Shown here: positions 8,666 to 16,443 of the stretch, one piece after another
Layout of the letters: each line of letters starts with the position of its first letter
How positions within the stretch are numbered: position 1 is the stretch's first letter
IMG/VR virus record: IMGVR_UViG_3300013102_000065
Coordinates: 1-26,882 of that record
From: a virus
DNA length: 26,882 nt
Reading direction: 5' to 3' (one strand)
Translations under genes and position numbers: made by a program
The notes under the pieces: generated by a model
Told to the model about the DNA's origin: nothing
What the model saw: only the letters and a program-made list of their open reading frames with translations
Database searches by the model: none

Positions 8666-8706
8666 ACCTGTTCGCCCGTGTGTTGTGGGACCGCGGGCGA
8701 ACAGGT
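8666..8706 (+). promoter_or_regulatory. 13-bp stem-loop between tail tube and chaperone genes
   Basis: ACCTGTTCGCCCG (8666-8678) and CGGGCGAACAGGT (8694-8706) form a perfect 13-bp inverted repeat with a 15-base loop. No T run follows on the plus strand, so it is not a simple intrinsic terminator. It may lower or stabilise expression between the very abundant tube protein and the low-abundance chaperones, for example as a 3' RNA-stabilising structure. Confidence 0.65.
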
Positions 8707-8747
8707 TCCACGTCCCACTCGTCCCGCTAAATGACTTTGGAGTAGTA

Positions 8748-9284
8748 ATGACTTTGATTGTGAAGCGCCCTGAGACGCGTGTGAAGTTCTGCCTTGATGG
8801 TGATTTGAAGGCTGCGCATGAGGCTGCGGAGGCTGCGTTCAATGAGGCCCGTAATAAGTCTTTGGCGGATGCTCGTCTGAATAGTCCTGTGAAGGATCTT
8901 GCTCAGCGGGTGTCTGACATTGAGGAAGAGATGAAGGCCGCGTCTGTGACGTTCCTGATTCGTGGGATGCCTCGTGGTGCTTGGTCTGATCTTGTGGCTG
9001 CTCATGCCCCGCGTGAGGGTAACGCGTTGGATAAGTCGTATGGGTACAACGTTGAGGCGTTGATGGTTGAGGCGTTGCCACTGTCGATTGTGAGTGTTGA
9101 GAATTCGGCTGGCGAGGTGTTGCCTTTTGATCCTGCTAAGGAGTGGGACGCCCTGGCTGATGACATGACGAACTCGCAGTATGAGGATTTTGTGTTGGCT
9201 GCTATGCGTGTGAATGCGGGGCGAAATGATGTCCCTTTTTCGCTCAGCGCATTCAGGATGATCCAGGACTCCGAGCAGAAGTAG
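8748..9284 (+). CDS. Tail assembly chaperone (short, gpG-like)
   Basis: A 178-aa chaperone that coats the tape measure during tail assembly. The ATG at 8748 has GGAG at 8739-8742 and starts with TLIVKRPETRVKF. The frame is open from 8661, but that extension lies inside a hairpin and has no ribosome site. Helical, charged sequence includes VKDLAQRVSDIEEEMK and a C-terminal YEDFVLAAMRVNAGRNDVPF. Near its end is a canonical -1 slippery site that gives the longer G-T fusion. Position before the tape measure and the frameshift make this call strong. Confidence 0.9.
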   Translation: MTLIVKRPETRVKFCLDGDLKAAHEAAEAAFNEARNKSLADARLNSPVKDLAQRVSDIEEEMKAASVTFLIRGMPRGAWSDLVAAHAPREGNALDKSYGYNVEALMVEALPLSIVSVENSAGEVLPFDPAKEWDALADDMTNSQYEDFVLAAMRVNAGRNDVPFSLSAFRMIQDSEQK

Positions 9285-9628
9285 AGGCGGCTCATTCGCT
9301 GGGTATTTCGTTGAAGCGGTTTCATGGGTGGGAGCCTGTGACGGTTCATGAGTATCGGGCGGGTGTGTTGGTTTCTTCGCGTCCTGAGGTTGAGTGGGAT
9401 GACGCTGAGCAGACTGTGATGTTGGCTTTGCAGTATTACCAGAATGGGTTGTGCCCGAAGTGTGGTGGCCCGTTGTCAGTTTGTACTGATGCGGCTAATG
9501 AGATGCGTTTTGATGCTGGTCTGCCGATTAGGTGCCATGCGACTACTGCTCGTGGGCGTGCTGCTGAGAAGTACAGGGATCAGCCTGGGTCTGAGGCGTT
9601 GATGTTTGTTCCCCGGTTGCGGGATTAG
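8748..9628 (+). CDS. Tail assembly chaperone G-T fusion (-1 frameshift)
   Basis: The long chaperone form of about 293 aa, made when ribosomes slip back one base at C CCT TTT (9233-9239). After the slip the reading continues as FAQRIQDDPGLRAEVEAAH, then SLGISLKRFHGWEP, the classic opening of actinophage gpT regions. The new frame stays open to TAG 9626-9628. The T part carries a small zinc-ribbon-like cluster, CPKCGG then a CTDA cysteine and a later RCHATT. An ATG at 9311 lies inside this frame but has no supporting ribosome site. The fusion is inferred from frame logic and family knowledge. Confidence 0.88.
9233..9239 (+). other. Programmed -1 slippery heptamer CCCTTTT
   Basis: In the zero frame the bases read C CCT TTT, a perfect X XXY YYZ heptamer. 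Slippage repairs tRNA pairing as CCC TTT and joins the two chaperone frames. It lies 16 codons before the zero-frame stop at 9282-9284, the usual arrangement for G/GT chaperones. Confidence 0.9.
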
Positions 9629-9876
9629 CGCTTCTCGACTGCTGCGAGGACCCGCCTTGCGTATCCCACAAGGACGAGGACTGCGCCAGCAACAAGCAGG
9701 ATTATCGCGCCCACGCTTGGCCCTTGTGTTTGTACCATTCCTACGCCTGAGACGTAGTTGGTCACGGGGTTTGCCAAGTTGAAGATCAGCAAAACAACCC
9801 CAAGAACTAGTACGACGATGCCGGCTGTCATGAGCCGTGTTCCTGGTCGCTGCTTTTCCCCAACTGTTTTTGTCAT
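9625..9876 (-). CDS. Small two-helix membrane protein on reverse strand
   Basis: An 83-aa protein encoded against the tail operon, between chaperone and tape measure genes. Two membrane segments are clear: about residues 17-35 (AGIVVLVLGVVLLIFNLA) and 54-75 (VGAIILLVAGAVLVLVGYA), separated by a short polar loop. The C-terminus is basic (RRVLAAVEKR). There is no Shine-Dalgarno, but TAGAAT lies exactly 6 bases upstream of the ATG, an arrangement expected of leaderless actinobacterial mRNAs. Its stop overlaps the chaperone stop in the opposite direction. It may be an extra gene expressed from the prophage, for instance in exclusion of other phages; that role is speculation. Confidence 0.75.
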   Translation of the reverse strand: MTKTVGEKQRPGTRLMTAGIVVLVLGVVLLIFNLANPVTNYVSGVGMVQTQGPSVGAIILLVAGAVLVLVGYARRVLAAVEKR

Positions 9877-9882
9877 GCCGCG

Positions 9883-9888
9883 ATTCTA
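9883..9888 (-). promoter_or_regulatory. -10 element for leaderless reverse gene
   Basis: On the minus strand TAGAAT ends 6 bases before the ATG at 9876, so transcription would start at or beside the A of the start codon. No good -35 hexamer is seen. It overlaps the region just before the tape measure ribosome site. Confidence 0.5.
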
Positions 9889-9925
9889 GCGGGTTGACCA
9901 GTCGAATAATACAGGAGGCCATCAG

Positions 9926-12889
9926 ATGGCGGACCGGTCAATCAGTATTGCTCTTGAGGCTAAGGTTCAGGGTTTTGTTGCTGGGATGAAGACCGCTCAG
10001 CAGGCGGCTTCTGATTTCGCTAACCGGACGGCGAAGTTCGCTCGGGATAATGAGGAACATTTCGACCGTGTTGGTAAGGCGTCCATGGTCATGGGTGGGG
10101 CGTTGTTGGGTGGCGCTGTTCTGGCTGTGAAGTCGTTTATGGAGTTCGACTCTGCTATGGCTGAGGTGAAGGCCTCGACGCATGAGACTGCCGGGAACAT
10201 GGATTTGTTGCGGGAGGCTGCCATCAATGCGGGCGCTGATACGGCGTTCTCTGCGAAGGAAGCTGCGCAGGGCATTGATGAGTTGGCTAAGGCTGGCGTT
10301 TCCACGAAGGACATTCTTGGGGGTGGCCTTAAGGGTGCGTTGTCGTTGGCTGCTGCTGGTTCGTTGGAGGTTGCGGAGGCTGCGGAGATTAGCGCTTCGG
10401 CGTTGACCCAGTTCAAGCTTTCTGGTGATAAGGTCCCTCACCTTGCGGATTTGTTGGCTGCGGGTGCTGGTAAGGCTCAGGGTTCGGTGCATGACCTTGG
10501 TATGGCGTTGAATCAGACGGGTCTTGTTGCTGCGTCTACTGGGTTGACGATTGAGGAAACCACTGGCGGGTTGGCTGCGTTTGCGTCTGCCGGGTTGATT
10601 GGTTCTGATGCTGGCACGTCCATGAAGACGATGTTGCAGCGCCTTACGCCTCAGTCTAAAGAGGCTGCGGACAAGATGGCTGAGTTGGGCATTAGTGCTT
10701 ATGACGCTCAGGGTAATTTCATTGGGTTGTCGAAGTTCTCGCAGAACTTGAAGGACTCGATGCGGGACCTGACCCCGGAAGCCCGTAATGCGGCTATGGG
10801 TGTGATGTTTGGTTCTGATGCTGTGCGTGCGGCGAATGTTCTGTATGAGCAGGGCGCTGATGGTATTTCGAAGTGGATTGAGAACGTCAACGACGCGGGC
10901 TATGCGGCTGTCACTGCAAGCATCAAGCAGGACACGTTGGCTGGAGATCTTGAGAAGTTGGGCGGGTCGTTTGATTCGGTTCTGATCAAGGGCGGTGGTG
11001 CTGCTGCTGAGGCTTTGCGTGGCATCGTGCAGGGCGCTGAGGATCTTATTGATGCTGTCGGTAAGATCCCAACGCCTGTTCTGAATGCCGCTGTTGGTAT
11101 TGCTGCCGTGACTGGTGGTGCTTTGCTGCTGGGTGGGGCGTTCTTGACTGCCCTGCCTCGGCTGGTGGAGTTCAAGTCTTCGTTGGACAACATTGCGCCG
11201 GCTGGGTCTAGGGCTCGTGGTGCTATCACTGGTGTTGGTAAGGCTGCTGGTATCGCCACTGTTGCGCTTGTTGGTTTACAGATCGCTGGGGCAGTGTTCA
11301 GTGACAAGCAAACCAAGTCAGCGGAGGACTTCGGGCAGGCTTTGTTGAAGGTCCAGAAAATCTCTGGGGCTAACTCTGGTAAGGGCCTTGATGAGATGTT
11401 CCAGGGATGGGACAAGATCATCACTGGCGAAACTGTCTCGACTGTGAATGATTTGTCTTCTGCTGTTGAGCGGTTGACTCATCAGGGCAGCAAGGACTGG
11501 ATTGACACGAACATCGCTGATCCGCTGAACCGTCTGCTTGGGTTCTCTGTGTCTGACGTGGCCCAGATTGAGGAACGGTTCAAGGGTCTTGGCGAGTCCA
11601 TGGGCGAGGTTACCCGTAATGGTGGTGCTGAGACGGCGGCTAAGTCGTTCCAGGCGTTGAGTGCTGAGTTCCAGAAGAACGGCAAGAGTGCGAAGGAAGC
11701 ACTGGATGTTGTCCCTGGCTATAGGGACGCATTGAAGGGCCTCGCTAATCCGGCTGGTGTGACGCTGAATGACCAGGAGTTGCTGGACTTTGCCATGGGT
11801 AAAGTCCCCGACTCCATGCTCAAGGCTGGTGGCGCTGTTGAGACTTACACGACGAAGGTTGGCAACGTTGCGCCGCTGAGCGACGAAATGGCTAAGGCGC
11901 TTGAAGATGTTGGGATTAGCGCTGACGGCGCGGTGATTTCGGTTGACGCCTTCACTAAATCGTTGTTCAACGCTGGCTTGTTGCATTTGTCCGCATCTGA
12001 CGCGGCGATTGCGTATGAGGCTGCTATCGACTCGGTGACTGCTTCGATTGCTACTAATGGCAAGACGCTTGACATTACGACTGAGGCGGGTCGGAATAAC
12101 CAGAAGTCGTATAACGATCTGGCGAAGGCTGCGATGGATGTTGCTACAGCGACCGCCGAGGAAACTCTTAAGACGCAGGGTTCCGCTGCTGCTCAGGGTC
12201 AGCTGCAAGCCGGGTTGGCTCAGAGCTACAAGGACCTGATTACTGCGGCAGGCCAGTTTGGTATTACTGGGGATGCCGCGGACGATATGGCTCGCAAGGC
12301 TTTGGGCATCCCGAAGGAAGTCCCGATTGAGGCGTGGGTTAATGATCACGCTTCAACGACCCTTGATGGCATTAAGGGCAAGGCTGATGGGTTGAACGGC
12401 AAAGTTGTGGACATCTACGCGTATACGCATGACATCACATTGAAGAAGACCATTGAGGACCCGGAGGGTATGGGCTCAAGTATCGGAGGTAGGGCTAACG
12501 GATCCCTTCGAGGCGGGTTGGCTACGGGCGGTCGTGTTCATGGTCCTGGCACTGGCACCTCTGATGAGGCGGGGCTGTTTGACTTGTCGAACGGCGAGTA
12601 TGTGTTGCGGGAGTCGGCGGCGCGAGCTATCGGTTATGACAAGTTGGACCGGATTAATGGCGGGGCTGTGCATGAGATGCGCCCAATGCGTTATGAGTAT
12701 GCGCCGGCTGGGGCGCCCACTGTGACGGCGCGTCCTGCTCAAGCTCCTGTGGCTCCTGCCCAGTCGCCACCTGTGTATGTGCAAAACCCGTTCACTGGGG
12801 AGTATTTGTTGGCGCAGGTTGGTTCTGTCGCTAATGGTGCTATCAAGGCCGCTGATTCTTCTACTAGGTACGCGAGGGTTGGTTCCTGA
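9926..12889 (+). CDS. Tail tape measure protein
   Basis: A 987-aa tape measure that sets tail length and helps DNA entry. The ATG at 9926 has AGGAGG at 9913-9918, 7 bases away. The conserved tape-measure core begins near residue 72 (EFDSAMAEVKAST) and includes NAGADTAFSAKEAAQGIDELAK and TGLTIEETTGGLAAFASAG. Two hydrophobic stretches lie at about 385-412 and 441-460. The rest is mostly helical with repetitive A/K/D composition, then a proline-rich C-terminus. At about 0.15 nm per residue this implies a tail near 150 nm. It overlaps the next gene by one base (TGATG). Confidence 0.96.
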   Translation: MADRSISIALEAKVQGFVAGMKTAQQAASDFANRTAKFARDNEEHFDRVGKASMVMGGALLGGAVLAVKSFMEFDSAMAEVKASTHETAGNMDLLREAAINAGADTAFSAKEAAQGIDELAKAGVSTKDILGGGLKGALSLAAAGSLEVAEAAEISASALTQFKLSGDKVPHLADLLAAGAGKAQGSVHDLGMALNQTGLVAASTGLTIEETTGGLAAFASAGLIGSDAGTSMKTMLQRLTPQSKEAADKMAELGISAYDAQGNFIGLSKFSQNLKDSMRDLTPEARNAAMGVMFGSDAVRAANVLYEQGADGISKWIENVNDAGYAAVTASIKQDTLAGDLEKLGGSFDSVLIKGGGAAAEALRGIVQGAEDLIDAVGKIPTPVLNAAVGIAAVTGGALLLGGAFLTALPRLVEFKSSLDNIAPAGSRARGAITGVGKAAGIATVALVGLQIAGAVFSDKQTKSAEDFGQALLKVQKISGANSGKGLDEMFQGWDKIITGETVSTVNDLSSAVERLTHQGSKDWIDTNIADPLNRLLGFSVSDVAQIEERFKGLGESMGEVTRNGGAETAAKSFQALSAEFQKNGKSAKEALDVVPGYRDALKGLANPAGVTLNDQELLDFAMGKVPDSMLKAGGAVETYTTKVGNVAPLSDEMAKALEDVGISADGAVISVDAFTKSLFNAGLLHLSASDAAIAYEAAIDSVTASIATNGKTLDITTEAGRNNQKSYNDLAKAAMDVATATAEETLKTQGSAAAQGQLQAGLAQSYKDLITAAGQFGITGDAADDMARKALGIPKEVPIEAWVNDHASTTLDGIKGKADGLNGKVVDIYAYTHDITLKKTIEDPEGMGSSIGGRANGSLRGGLATGGRVHGPGTGTSDEAGLFDLSNGEYVLRESAARAIGYDKLDRINGGAVHEMRPMRYEYAPAGAPTVTARPAQAPVAPAQSPPVYVQNPFTGEYLLAQVGSVANGAIKAADSSTRYARVGS

Positions 12890-13749
12890 TGGCTGTTGCT
12901 GTGACTGTTGAGGTCATCATGGGGACACCGGATCGTGCTGGGTTGACGATCACTTGGCTTGGCGTTGGTGAGTCTGTTGTGAATGTTTGGCAGATGGCTG
13001 ATGGTGAGCGGAACCGGGTGCCTGGGTATCGGCGTGTGACGATGAATGATGCGTCGTATGTGGTTGATTATTATGCGCCGTTGCAGCGTCCGGTGACGTA
13101 TGAGGTTGAGGTTGTGTCTGGGCCGAATGGTCCGTCTCGCACGGTATCGGAGCCGGTGACTATTCCGTCTGTGACTGGGTTCCTGATGGATGCGTTGGTT
13201 CCTCAGACTGCGGTTCCGGTGGTTGGTGATTCGGACAGGGCCGGGGATTTCTATTTGAGGTCTTCGGCCTTGGCTGAGATGGAGTACCGGGCTGAGGTTT
13301 CGATTTTCAATGTGATGGGTTCGGATAAGCCGTTGGCGTTGTTTGGTCAGCGTATGGCTGAGATGAATCTTGATACGTCGTTGGGGATTAATTCGGCTGA
13401 GGAAAATGCCCGGTTGAAGAAGTTGCTGCGGTCTACGGGGCAGTTGTTGTTTAAGCCGTTGCCGTCGTGGGGTGGGCTTGAGTTGTCGGGGGCTATGTCG
13501 TTGGCGAATGCATCGGCTAAGCAGGTCCCGGTGAATGTGACGTTTGGCGGGGATTTGACGTGGTGGGAGCTTAAGTCGGATGTTGTGGCCCCGCCGACGA
13601 TCCGTGTTTTGACGGCTGAGTTCACGTATGGGGATGTAGCCCTGCTCTTTAGTACGTATCAGGCGAAGCTGGATACGGTGGTTGCTTCGGCTGCTGCTGC
13701 GGGTGAGTCGCCTACGTATTTGTACGATTTGAAACGTCCGCTTGGTTAA
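12889..13749 (+). CDS. Distal tail (Dit-like) / minor tail protein
   Basis: A 286-aa beta-rich protein immediately after the tape measure, where siphoviruses encode the distal tail hub protein. Features: an N-terminal fibronectin-like segment (GLTITWLGVGESVVNVWQ, then VVDYYAPLQRPVTYEVEV) and a later WGGLELSGAMSLANA region ending in VRVLTAEF-like strands (here IRVLTAEFTYGDV). The ATG at 12889 overlaps the tape measure stop. Its last 38 bases are overlapped by a reverse-strand gene ending at 13712. Role inferred from order and the beta-sandwich look; a named family is not certain. Confidence 0.75.
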   Translation: MAVAVTVEVIMGTPDRAGLTITWLGVGESVVNVWQMADGERNRVPGYRRVTMNDASYVVDYYAPLQRPVTYEVEVVSGPNGPSRTVSEPVTIPSVTGFLMDALVPQTAVPVVGDSDRAGDFYLRSSALAEMEYRAEVSIFNVMGSDKPLALFGQRMAEMNLDTSLGINSAEENARLKKLLRSTGQLLFKPLPSWGGLELSGAMSLANASAKQVPVNVTFGGDLTWWELKSDVVAPPTIRVLTAEFTYGDVALLFSTYQAKLDTVVASAAAAGESPTYLYDLKRPLG

Positions 13750-13888
13750 CGTCATCAACGATTGACGCGACGGCGGGGAACAGCTCGCTGCATTCCTCGC
13801 AACTGATGATGTGCGGGGCGTCTTTCACTAGATCAAACGGGTCATCCATTGTCGGGTGCTTGATGCCTTGCTGGTCAACGCGACTCAT
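13712..13888 (-). CDS. Small CxxC protein, coupled reverse gene
   Basis: A 58-aa reverse-strand frame whose ATG (13888-13886) overlaps the stop of the upstream reverse gene as ATGA. The protein is acidic with SCEECSEL near residues 29-36 and a hydrophobic PAVASIV stretch, ending in DVSNRTNT. The 4-base coupling and clean opening suggest it is real. It overruns the 3' end of the distal-tail gene by 38 bases. I do not recognise the family. The CxxC pair could bind a metal as a dimer or form a disulfide. It may cooperate with the neighbouring 82-aa protein. Confidence 0.55.
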   Translation of the reverse strand: MSRVDQQGIKHPTMDDPFDLVKDAPHIISCEECSELFPAVASIVDDVNQADVSNRTNT

Positions 13889-14133
13889 GACTCGTCCGCT
13901 TGGGTGGGCCCAGCCGCGTGGTCGATCTGGTTCTTGACGCGTTCCCAGTTGAACGGATCTGGCCGTAGTTCGGAGTGCCGTTGTTCTGCTGCGATGAGTT
14001 TCTGCACAACATCCTCACCGACAGTCCGTGCGGCGGCGTGAGCGAATAGGTTCTCCATCTTCGCCCGAACGTCAAAGAAGTAACCGAATGATGCAGCCCC
14101 GATAGCGGCGAATGCTGCGCTGTTAATCGTCAT
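13885..14133 (-). CDS. Small paralogous protein A (tail-operon copy)
   Basis: An 82-aa protein of unknown function on the reverse strand inside the tail module. The ATG at 14133 gives MTINSAAFAAIGAAS; an upstream in-frame ATG at 14160 would add 9 residues but has no ribosome site. TAAACT lies 5 bases before the chosen ATG, resembling a leaderless promoter. Its key block AKMENLFAHAAA, then DVVQKLIAAE, matches the gene at 22087-22380 (AKMEGLSAPAAA, DVVRGLIEAE): 18 of 27 residues agree. The protein is helical, with no signal peptide or clear membrane span. It is followed by a coupled CxxC protein, suggesting a two-gene accessory unit. Confidence 0.72.
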   Translation of the reverse strand: MTINSAAFAAIGAASFGYFFDVRAKMENLFAHAAARTVGEDVVQKLIAAEQRHSELRPDPFNWERVKNQIDHAAGPTQADES

Positions 14134-14138
14134 CCCTA

Positions 14139-14144
14139 AGTTTA
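14139..14144 (-). promoter_or_regulatory. -10 element for reverse paralog A
   Basis: Minus-strand TAAACT ends 5 bases before the ATG at 14133. This is close to the 6-7 base gap of leaderless actinobacterial promoters. No convincing -35 box is visible. Confidence 0.35.
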
Positions 14145-14177
14145 ACGGTTGCCCGCCCATTTTAATAGGAGTCTTCT

Positions 14178-14591
14178 GTGCGTCTGATTGATGAGTTGTC
14201 GTTGGATGCGTTGGAGGGTTCTAGGCCTGCTGATTCGTTGACGGTGTGGGCGTGGCGTGGTGATTCGCTGGTGGTTGCTGAGCCGTTGGAGGTCATTAGC
14301 TGGGGGGCTGATGATCAGGCCGGGGATAACGTGAAGGTCGGGCAGAAGGTGTCCCTGACTGTCGCGGATCCTGACGGGACGTTGGGGGCTTGGCGGTTGG
14401 ATGACCCGTTAGCTGTCACTGGTGCGCGGTTGCAGATCATTTACCGTGTCGGCGGTGCTGGTGCGGTGAATATGGGATGTACCGGGTCACGTCGAATGAG
14501 CCTGATGAGGTTACCGAGTCGAGGGTTGTTGATGAGTATGGGTATGAGGAACCTGACGGCTTGCTTGAACCGCATAAGCGTCGGGTGCTGA
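14178..14591 (+). pseudogene. Minor tail protein, N-terminal part (frameshifted)
   Basis: The GTG at 14178 has AGGAG upstream and begins MRLIDELSLDALEGSRPADS. Good tail-protein sequence runs to IIYRVGGAGAVNMG (about residue 100, position 14476). Beyond this the frame gives unrelated, serine/arginine-rich residues to the stop at 14591. The proper continuation is the frame starting MYRVTSNEPDE at 14477. The family normally reads straight through here as one protein of about 430 aa, so one G appears lost from the GGG at 14474-14476, or the base call is wrong. No slippery heptamer is present, so programmed slippage is unlikely. Confidence 0.75.
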
Positions 14592-15472
14592 TCACTCGGA
14601 GCGTTGTCCGGCTTGAGGCTGTTGATCTAACGGTTGAGCCTGATCGTGACCGTTTTGAGGCGCCTGAGTCTCCGGGTTCTGGTGCGACTGTGATTAGCGA
14701 GGTTCAGCGTTTGTTGACTCCGTATTTCCCGGTGGTTGTGGATCCTGGTGTCGGTGATGTTGGGGTGTCGCGGCAGTTGGTGTTTGATCGTGAACGTTTG
14801 GAGGCTGTGCAGGATCTTCTTGGCAGGGTGTCCGCTCGTTACCGCATGGGTGGTGATGGTGAGTGTCACGTGTATCCGCGTGCTGCCAACCCTGTGTGGC
14901 GTGTGGGTCCTAATGAGGGTCTTGTCAAGGTTGCTCGTAAGCAGTCGTTTGATGGTTTGTATAACCGTTGGGTTGTTGAGGGTAAGGAAGAAGGCTCTGG
15001 TAACCCGGTTCGGGCTGCCGTGTCGATTGATAGCGGGCCGTTGAAGTATGGTGGCCCGCACGGCAAGGTGCCTACCTTTTACAGCTCTGAGATGATCACG
15101 ACGACTGCCGCGGCTGTTCTGTATGCGATTGAGTTGCGGGATAAGTTCTTGGCGTCTCTCGCGTTGGAGCTGAACGTTGAGTGTGTGCCGCGTCCTGAGT
15201 TGCAGGCTGGTGATCGTATTGAGGTTGGTTGTCCGTTCGCTGGCAGGGTCGCTTGGATCCCTGGCGAAATCACGAGTATCAAACGTTCTGGCACAACCGT
15301 TCCTGGCCCCACCTCTTTGACTGTGGTGTGCGCTTATGGTGACGTGATCGGCGCTCTGGAACGTACTGACTGGGCGCAACACCTGACCGGGAATTTGCCG
15401 CCGCTTACTTGGGATCGGATGCCTTCTACGTGGGGTGCTGGTCCTGTCATGTCTTGGGACGATCTACCTTAA
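14477..15472 (+). pseudogene. Minor tail protein, C-terminal part (frameshifted)
   Basis: 331 aa in the -1 frame relative to the upstream part, overlapping it by 115 bases. It contains the bulk of the minor tail protein: VLITRSVVRLEAVDLTVEPD, GATVISEVQRLLTPYFP and NPVWRVGPNEGLVKVARKQ, with WDRMPSTWGAGPVMSWDDLP-type Trp-rich sequence at the end. The frame could start at ATG 14477, but no good ribosome site precedes it. It most likely forms one gene with 14178-14476 (baseplate/tail-tip protein). If the frameshift is genuine the phage might make a broken tail tip unless this ATG is used. Confidence 0.75.
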
Positions 15473-15480
15473 GGAGACGC

Positions 15481-16443
15481 ATGGGCTTGGATCATACGCT
15501 TGCTGCGATGCCTTCGGGTGGGATTACCCGCAAGTATGGGAAAGCTTATTGGGACGGTTCGCGGTGGTGGGCGGATGTTGGCGGAAACTTGCTTGACGCG
15601 AGATGGGCCGACCCGATACAGCCTTTGCAGGGCGGCAACATTGTTGTTGACATTACGACGGAGGGTCGGGGTTTGTCTTCGGCTTTCGTGGTTGCTGGGT
15701 TCACGGATCAGCCCCGCCCGTCTACTGGTACGGCGTCGGCGGTTATTCCTGCTGGTTTGGCTACTTTGATTGTTTTTGTTGGTGAGGATGGGGTTACTTA
15801 CGAGACGGATCGTTTTATTGGTTCGTATTCTCCGGGGGATCCTATCTATCTGACGTGGGATGCGGGTAAGCCTACGGTTATTGGGAAGATCCAGGCGTTG
15901 GCGCCGCCGCCTCCTGCACCGCCTCCCCCACCGCCGCCTGTGGTGTCCACTGGTACTGAGGTGTTGACGGCTACTGCTAGTGACACGTTTGGTGTTGGTG
16001 GTTGGGGTCGTTGGGCTGGTGGTGGCGAGAAAGTCTATTCGGGTTCGTATGGCGGTTACACGCTGACGGGCTCGTTTTTTTATGGGGCACCGCGTCCTGC
16101 GTTGCAGGGTAAGACAATCACGGCGATCCGGTTTAGGATCCCGCAGCGTCTCACGGTCGGTTCGTATAACTCTGCTGCCATGGTGCATTTGTATGCGCAT
16201 CCGTCGCAGGCCCGCCCTGGTGGTGACGTTGCCCGTGTCGCCGGTCCTTTTGATATTTCGGTTACGGCTGGTCAGGGCCCGTCGTGGGTGAACGTTTCTT
16301 CCGCTCACCCCGCGTTTGCGGGTATCGCATCGACCCTCGCTAACGGCGGCGGTATTAGTTTCGCGGGCGACCCATACACCGGCTGGACAAGCCGACTCAC
16401 AGACCCACTCGCTGGGCAAATCGAACTTGATTGGAGCGCCTAG
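15481..16443 (+). CDS. Minor tail protein with poly-proline hinge
   Basis: A 320-aa tail protein. The ATG at 15481 is chosen because AAGGAGA overlaps the previous stop at the right distance; the frame is open upstream to 15409. Residues of about 1-138 form a beta-rich N-terminal domain (KYGKAYWDGSRWWADVGGN; TLIVFVGEDGVTYETDRF). Residues 141-154 are nearly all proline (APPPPAPPPPPPP), a rigid spacer. The C-terminal half looks like a carbohydrate-binding jelly-roll (ITAIRFRIPQRL; WVNVSSAHPAF). It ends in TAGTG with the next gene. Likely an exposed tail-tip or adhesion protein; exact ligand unknown. Confidence 0.75.
   Translation: MGLDHTLAAMPSGGITRKYGKAYWDGSRWWADVGGNLLDARWADPIQPLQGGNIVVDITTEGRGLSSAFVVAGFTDQPRPSTGTASAVIPAGLATLIVFVGEDGVTYETDRFIGSYSPGDPIYLTWDAGKPTVIGKIQALAPPPPAPPPPPPPVVSTGTEVLTATASDTFGVGGWGRWAGGGEKVYSGSYGGYTLTGSFFYGAPRPALQGKTITAIRFRIPQRLTVGSYNSAAMVHLYAHPSQARPGGDVARVAGPFDISVTAGQGPSWVNVSSAHPAFAGIASTLANGGGISFAGDPYTGWTSRLTDPLAGQIELDWSA

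Noticed and set aside
8661-8747. Upstream extension of the tail chaperone to 8661
   Set aside because: Lies in the 13-bp stem-loop and lacks a ribosome site; ATG 8748 has GGAG and gives the usual N-terminus.
11318-12349. 343-codon reverse open frame within the tape measure gene
   Set aside because: Antisense shadow of a strongly supported tape measure; low-complexity Arg/Ser-rich translation and no start signal.
12739-13758. 339-codon reverse open frame opposite the distal-tail gene
   Set aside because: Arg/His/Ile-rich antisense translation covering a gene with clear coupling to the tape measure.
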